Shown: positions 15,490 to 17,976 of the stretch, one piece after another
Layout of the letters: every line of letters begins with the position of its first letter
Numbering within the stretch: position 1 is the first letter of the stretch
Assembly: GCA_026417815.1 (NCBI GenBank)
Contig: JAOACN010000596.1
Location: 1-17,976, forward strand
Direction: 5' to 3'
Source: Chloroflexaceae bacterium
GTDB taxonomy: Bacteria > Chloroflexota > Chloroflexia > Chloroflexales > Chloroflexaceae
Length of the DNA stretch: 17,976 nucleotides
Made by a program: the position numbers and the translations under genes
The notes under the pieces: model-generated
Databases searched by the model: none
What the model was told of the DNA's origin: nothing
What the model saw: the letters and a program-made list of their open reading frames with translations, nothing else

Positions 15490-17052
15490 CTACGCCGGCT
15501 CCTCCAGCGTCGAGAGAATCCGGTGCGCCCGCAGCGCCAGCCAGAGCGCGAAATGCTCCTCGGCATTGTCCAGATCCATCCCGCTGATCTCTTTGATCCG
15601 TTCCAGACGGTAGAGCAGCGTGTTCCGGTGGACGTGCAGGGCCTCGGAGGTGGCGCGCAGGTTGCCCAGGTGGTTGAAATAGGCTTCGAGGGTCTTGAGT
15701 AACTCGGCGCCCTGGCGATGGTCGTAGTCGGCCAGGCGCGACAGGGTCTCGCGGTAGAACGTCCAGAGCTCCGGGGTTTCACGGAGCCGCACCAGCAGGC
15801 GATAGACGCCCAGATCGGAAAAGGCGAGGACCCGCCCGGCGCCAAAGAGCTGGCGCCCCAGCAGCAGGGCCTGCTCGGCTTCTTCGACCGAACGGCGCCA
15901 CTCGTTCAGGCCGGCTGCGGGAGTGCCAAGCGCCAGCACCAGTCTGGGAAAGGCGCTCGACAGTCGCTCGTGCACCTGCTCGACCAGATCACGCACGCGC
16001 GTGGCGCCCGCTACCGGCAGCATACAGAGGATGCTGCTCTCACGGCGGGAGATCGGCGCGCTCACGTTCCGGCGCGCCAGTTCGGTTTGCAGTGCCGCGC
16101 TCAAGCGGGCCAGGATGGCAGGGCTGGCATCTTCGACCGTCACGATCATGGCGACGTGCGGCGCGGCAAGGTTGTACCCCAGTTCCTGGCCGCGCTGCAT
16201 CGCGGCGGTCACATCGCCCGGCTGCCCGAAGAGGATGCCCGCGACAAAGTCGCCACGCAGGCGTTCCTCAGCGGCCTGCACCGCCTGCTCCTTGGCCAGT
16301 TCCAGGGCCAGGGCCGCGGCGCCGCGCTGCGCCGCTTCACGGTCCCAGTCATCGAGGGTGGCGCCGGCGATGGCCAGATAGCCTGCTGGCACATCGCCCG
16401 ATCCGATTGGCTCGACCCAGATCTGCTGGTTGAGCAGCGTCGTCATTCCGCGCGCATTGGGGCGCAGGGCCTGCAGGGCCACGCGGGCCGAGCCGCGACC
16501 GCGCTGCGCCCGCAACTCGCCGTTGGGGGCGAAGCAGGCCACGCTCTGGCCGGTGCGCTCGGCCAGCACCTCGAGCAGGCCGGGCACTCCCTGCCCGGCC
16601 AGCGAACGCTGGGTGAGCAGATCGTAGAGCTGGGCGCTGCGTCGTTCGAACTGGGCCTCGTAGTCGGTGACCAGCCGGGTAATCTCGCGCTCGACATCGC
16701 GGAGATCGGCGCTGTCGGGCAGTTTCAGCAGGGGCAGCCGCACCTCCTCAGCAGCGGCGATGTCCTCGGGCCGGATCTCGCCAAGCGCCACCACGCCGGC
16801 CACCGGCACCGGGGCGCTGCCGAGCCGGCGCACCAGCGTCGCCAGGTTGAGCCGCGAGTCGAGCGCGAGGGCCGCCTCCACTGACAACAGCGCCAGTTCA
16901 CCACCCCGCAGCTCGGCAAAGGCCGGCAGCGTGGCGCGAAGCGTGGCAACCCAGTTGACCTGACGGCCAAGACCGGCGCTCCCTGCGACAACCTCGGTGC
17001 CCGCGGGGAGCGCCAGGCGTAGAACATCGCGAACGGTAATGACGGACGGCAT
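15490..17052 (-). CDS. PucR/CdaR-family transcriptional regulator
   Basis: A 520-residue regulator of the PucR type. The N-terminal PucR domain spans about 1-125 (ITVRDVLRLA, VNWVATLRATLPAFAELRGGELALLS). A middle region (about 180-400) fits the GAF/GGDEF-like CdaR domain. The C-terminal helix-turn-helix is clear: LLKTLEAYFNHLGNLRATSE followed by ALHVHRNTLLYRLERIKEIS and GMDLDNAEEHFALWLALR. Such proteins usually switch on catabolic genes (purine, amino acid or sugar-acid use) in response to a small ligand. The reading frame extends to 17211, but that would run through the promoter; the Met at 17052 starts exactly at the family N-terminus and lies about 35 nt after an extended -10. The target is unknown; the divergent subtilase and convergent hydrolase are candidates by position only. 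Confidence 0.9.
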   Translation of the reverse strand: MPSVITVRDVLRLALPAGTEVVAGSAGLGRQVNWVATLRATLPAFAELRGGELALLSVEAALALDSRLNLATLVRRLGSAPVPVAGVVALGEIRPEDIAAAEEVRLPLLKLPDSADLRDVEREITRLVTDYEAQFERRSAQLYDLLTQRSLAGQGVPGLLEVLAERTGQSVACFAPNGELRAQRGRGSARVALQALRPNARGMTTLLNQQIWVEPIGSGDVPAGYLAIAGATLDDWDREAAQRGAAALALELAKEQAVQAAEERLRGDFVAGILFGQPGDVTAAMQRGQELGYNLAAPHVAMIVTVEDASPAILARLSAALQTELARRNVSAPISRRESSILCMLPVAGATRVRDLVEQVHERLSSAFPRLVLALGTPAAGLNEWRRSVEEAEQALLLGRQLFGAGRVLAFSDLGVYRLLVRLRETPELWTFYRETLSRLADYDHRQGAELLKTLEAYFNHLGNLRATSEALHVHRNTLLYRLERIKEISGMDLDNAEEHFALWLALRAHRILSTLEEPA

Positions 17053-17086
17053 GGGTGCTGGCCCTGTGGCGAGTCTCTTACCTGAA

Positions 17087-17095
17087 ATTATAGCA
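17087..17095 (-). promoter_or_regulatory. Extended -10 promoter element for the pucR-type gene
   Basis: TGCTATAAT on the minus strand, identical to the bchM element. It predicts transcription starting near 17080 and a leader of about 28 nt, which supports the start codon at 17052 over the longer reading frame. Confidence 0.55.
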
Positions 17096-17174
17096 CGCGA
17101 GATACACTGAACGCTGATGCGACGTCCGTCGCCAGCGGGAAGGTTGGGGCGGCTATGTCGCCCAATACGGTCAT

Positions 17175-17217
17175 GTTTCGTTGGTTCCGGCCGCGTAGCC
17201 GCCAGAACCAACGAAAC
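17175..17217. repeat. 13-bp inverted repeat in the divergent promoter region
   Basis: The arms GTTTCGTTGGTTC (17175-17187) and GAACCAACGAAAC (17205-17217) are perfect complements around a 17-nt centre that can add three more pairs. It lies between the pucR-type promoter and the subtilase promoter and could be an operator or a repeat. It is less GC-rich than the other hairpins in the window. Confidence 0.6.
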
Positions 17218-17277
17218 GCTGGAGTATGTGGCCCGCCCCGGGCCGATCGCACGAGCCCCACGGAAGCACTCTCGCCA

Positions 17278-17306
17278 TTGACAAGCCCCATGGCCAGTAG
17301 TACAGT
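17278..17306 (+). promoter_or_regulatory. Promoter of the second subtilase gene
   Basis: A perfect TTGACA (17278-17283), a 17-bp spacer, then TACAGT (17301-17306, 4 of 6 matches to the -10). The predicted start of transcription is near 17313, after the ATG at 17290, which favours the later start at 17356. Confidence 0.5.
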
Positions 17307-17355
17307 TGCAGGGGCAAATGAAGCTCAGCCATTCGCCCTTGCCCTGGATCCCCGA

Positions 17356-17957
17356 ATGCCGCCGCGCAGCGTAATCTGTATATGTCTCCTGGTGCTCTTC
17401 GGTCTTGCCTGGGGCCTGCTGCCCGCCCGTAGCAACGCCGGGGTTCGCGGAGACGCCGTTCCCGGGCTCTCCGTGTCACCGGCGCGGCCCACCTGGCTGC
17501 GCGAGGCGCTCCATGGCCCGCCCCGCAGCGCCTCGATCCCGGCGCCCGAGGTGTACATCGTCGTGCTTGCCGATCCACCCCTGGCGGCCTATGGAGGCGA
17601 ACGGCCCGGCCTGGCGGCGACCAGCCCCCGCGCGCGCAATGAGCCACGCCTCGACACGGAGTCGCCCGCTGCCCGGGCCTACCGCGCCTATCTCCACGCC
17701 CGCCAGGACGATGCCCTGGCTCGGATGAGCACCCTTCTGGAACGCGCCGTTGTGCCACGGGCGCGCTTTTTCTACGCGCTGAACGGTGTCTCCCTCGCCC
17801 TTGCCCCGGACGAGGCGGGGCGCGTGGCCGCCCTTGCGGAGGTGCGCCTGGTGCAGCCCGATGGGCCGCGCCGCCTCGCCACCGATGTTGGCCCGCCCCT
17901 CATCGGCGCGGCGCAGCCTGACCTGGCGCCCGCGATCTTCAGCGCGCGTCTCGACTC
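17356..17957 (+). CDS. Secreted subtilase, N-terminal part only (cut by contig end)
   Basis: About 200 residues are present. The start MPPRSV is followed by a hydrophobic core (ICICLLVLFGLAWGLLPA), a normal secretion signal. Residues about 67-165 are an I9 inhibitor/prodomain of the long-subtilase type: YIVVLADPPLAAYGGE, then LDTESPAARAYRAYLHARQ, RARFFYALNGVSLALAPDEA, VRLVQPDG, and RLATDVGPPLIGA, which is the usual lead-in to the catalytic domain. The catalytic residues lie beyond the contig end. A longer frame from the ATG at 17290 exists but precedes the likely transcription start and would bury the signal peptide. The last codons before the edge (CLLYTS) come from adapter sequence, not the gene. 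Unlike the subtilase at 8978, this one is clearly exported. Confidence 0.85.
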
Positions 17958-17976
17958 CTGTCTCTTATACACATCT
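17958..17976. other. Tn5/Nextera mosaic-end adapter (sequencing artefact)
   Basis: The final 19 bases are CTGTCTCTTATACACATCT, the exact mosaic-end sequence used in transposase-based library kits. It is untrimmed adapter at a contig end. Any protein ending in CLLYTS on the plus strand, or starting MYKRQ on the minus strand, here is false. Confidence 0.97.

Noticed and set aside
17053..17211. Longer N-terminus for the PucR-type protein
   Set aside because: The added residues precede the family's normal start and would be encoded upstream of the likely promoter.
17290..17355. Earlier ATG for the second subtilase
   Set aside because: It lies before the predicted transcription start, lacks a ribosome site and would put 22 polar residues ahead of the signal peptide.
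17772..17972. Minus-strand frame starting MYKRQ at the right edge
   Set aside because: Its start is translated from Nextera adapter sequence.

Overview
The window is GC-rich, gene-dense DNA from a bacteriochlorophyll-making bacterium. An oxygen-dependent ring cyclase (acsF) lies beside a bchH-type Mg-chelatase large subunit and close to a bchM-type methyltransferase. The dispersed hairpin repeats and the unusual dehydrogenase and subtilase types also fit. Together these point to a filamentous anoxygenic phototroph of the Chloroflexota (Chloroflexus/Roseiflexus relatives). That placement is inferred from gene content and protein style, not from a marker-gene search. The last 19 bases are the Tn5/Nextera mosaic-end adapter, so the right edge is a contig end from a transposase-made library and not natural DNA.

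Left third (minus strand, about 99-6317): bchM, then a small membrane-anchored protein of unknown function, then acsF, then bchH. The three recognised enzymes catalyse consecutive steps: Mg insertion into protoporphyrin IX (BchH subunit), methylation (BchM) and isocyclic ring closure (AcsF). The last three genes are tightly packed, with gaps of 9 and 16 nt. bchM is separated from them by about 210 nt.

Middle (plus strand, 6804-11383): a free-standing threonine dehydratase (ilvA), two strong hairpins, and then a compact subtilase module with its own promoter. The module encodes (i) a lipoprotein that is essentially a free subtilase-prodomain-like domain, (ii) a subtilase with a matching N-terminal domain, an intact catalytic set and a Trp/His-rich C-terminal domain but no signal peptide, (iii) a free-standing copy of that C-terminal domain, and (iv) an 81-residue Ala/Gly-rich peptide. 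The last three genes have near-identical Shine-Dalgarno sites, and the module ends at a perfect 16-bp-stem palindrome. I do not recognise this arrangement as a described system, and it is the best candidate for novelty here.

Right third (11477-17976): a small three-helix membrane protein (minus); a 687-residue fusion of a domain resembling Chloroflexota/Deinococcota 'quinate 5-dehydrogenase' proteins to a cyanobacterial acyl-ACP-reductase-like dehydrogenase (plus); an alpha/beta hydrolase (plus) behind a 30-bp perfect inverted repeat; a PucR-type regulator (minus); and the N-terminal part of a second, secreted I9-type subtilase (plus), cut by the contig end. Intergenic regions are rich in hairpin repeats of several families. 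Four of the proposed promoters share an extended -10 of the form TGCTATA(A/C)T.
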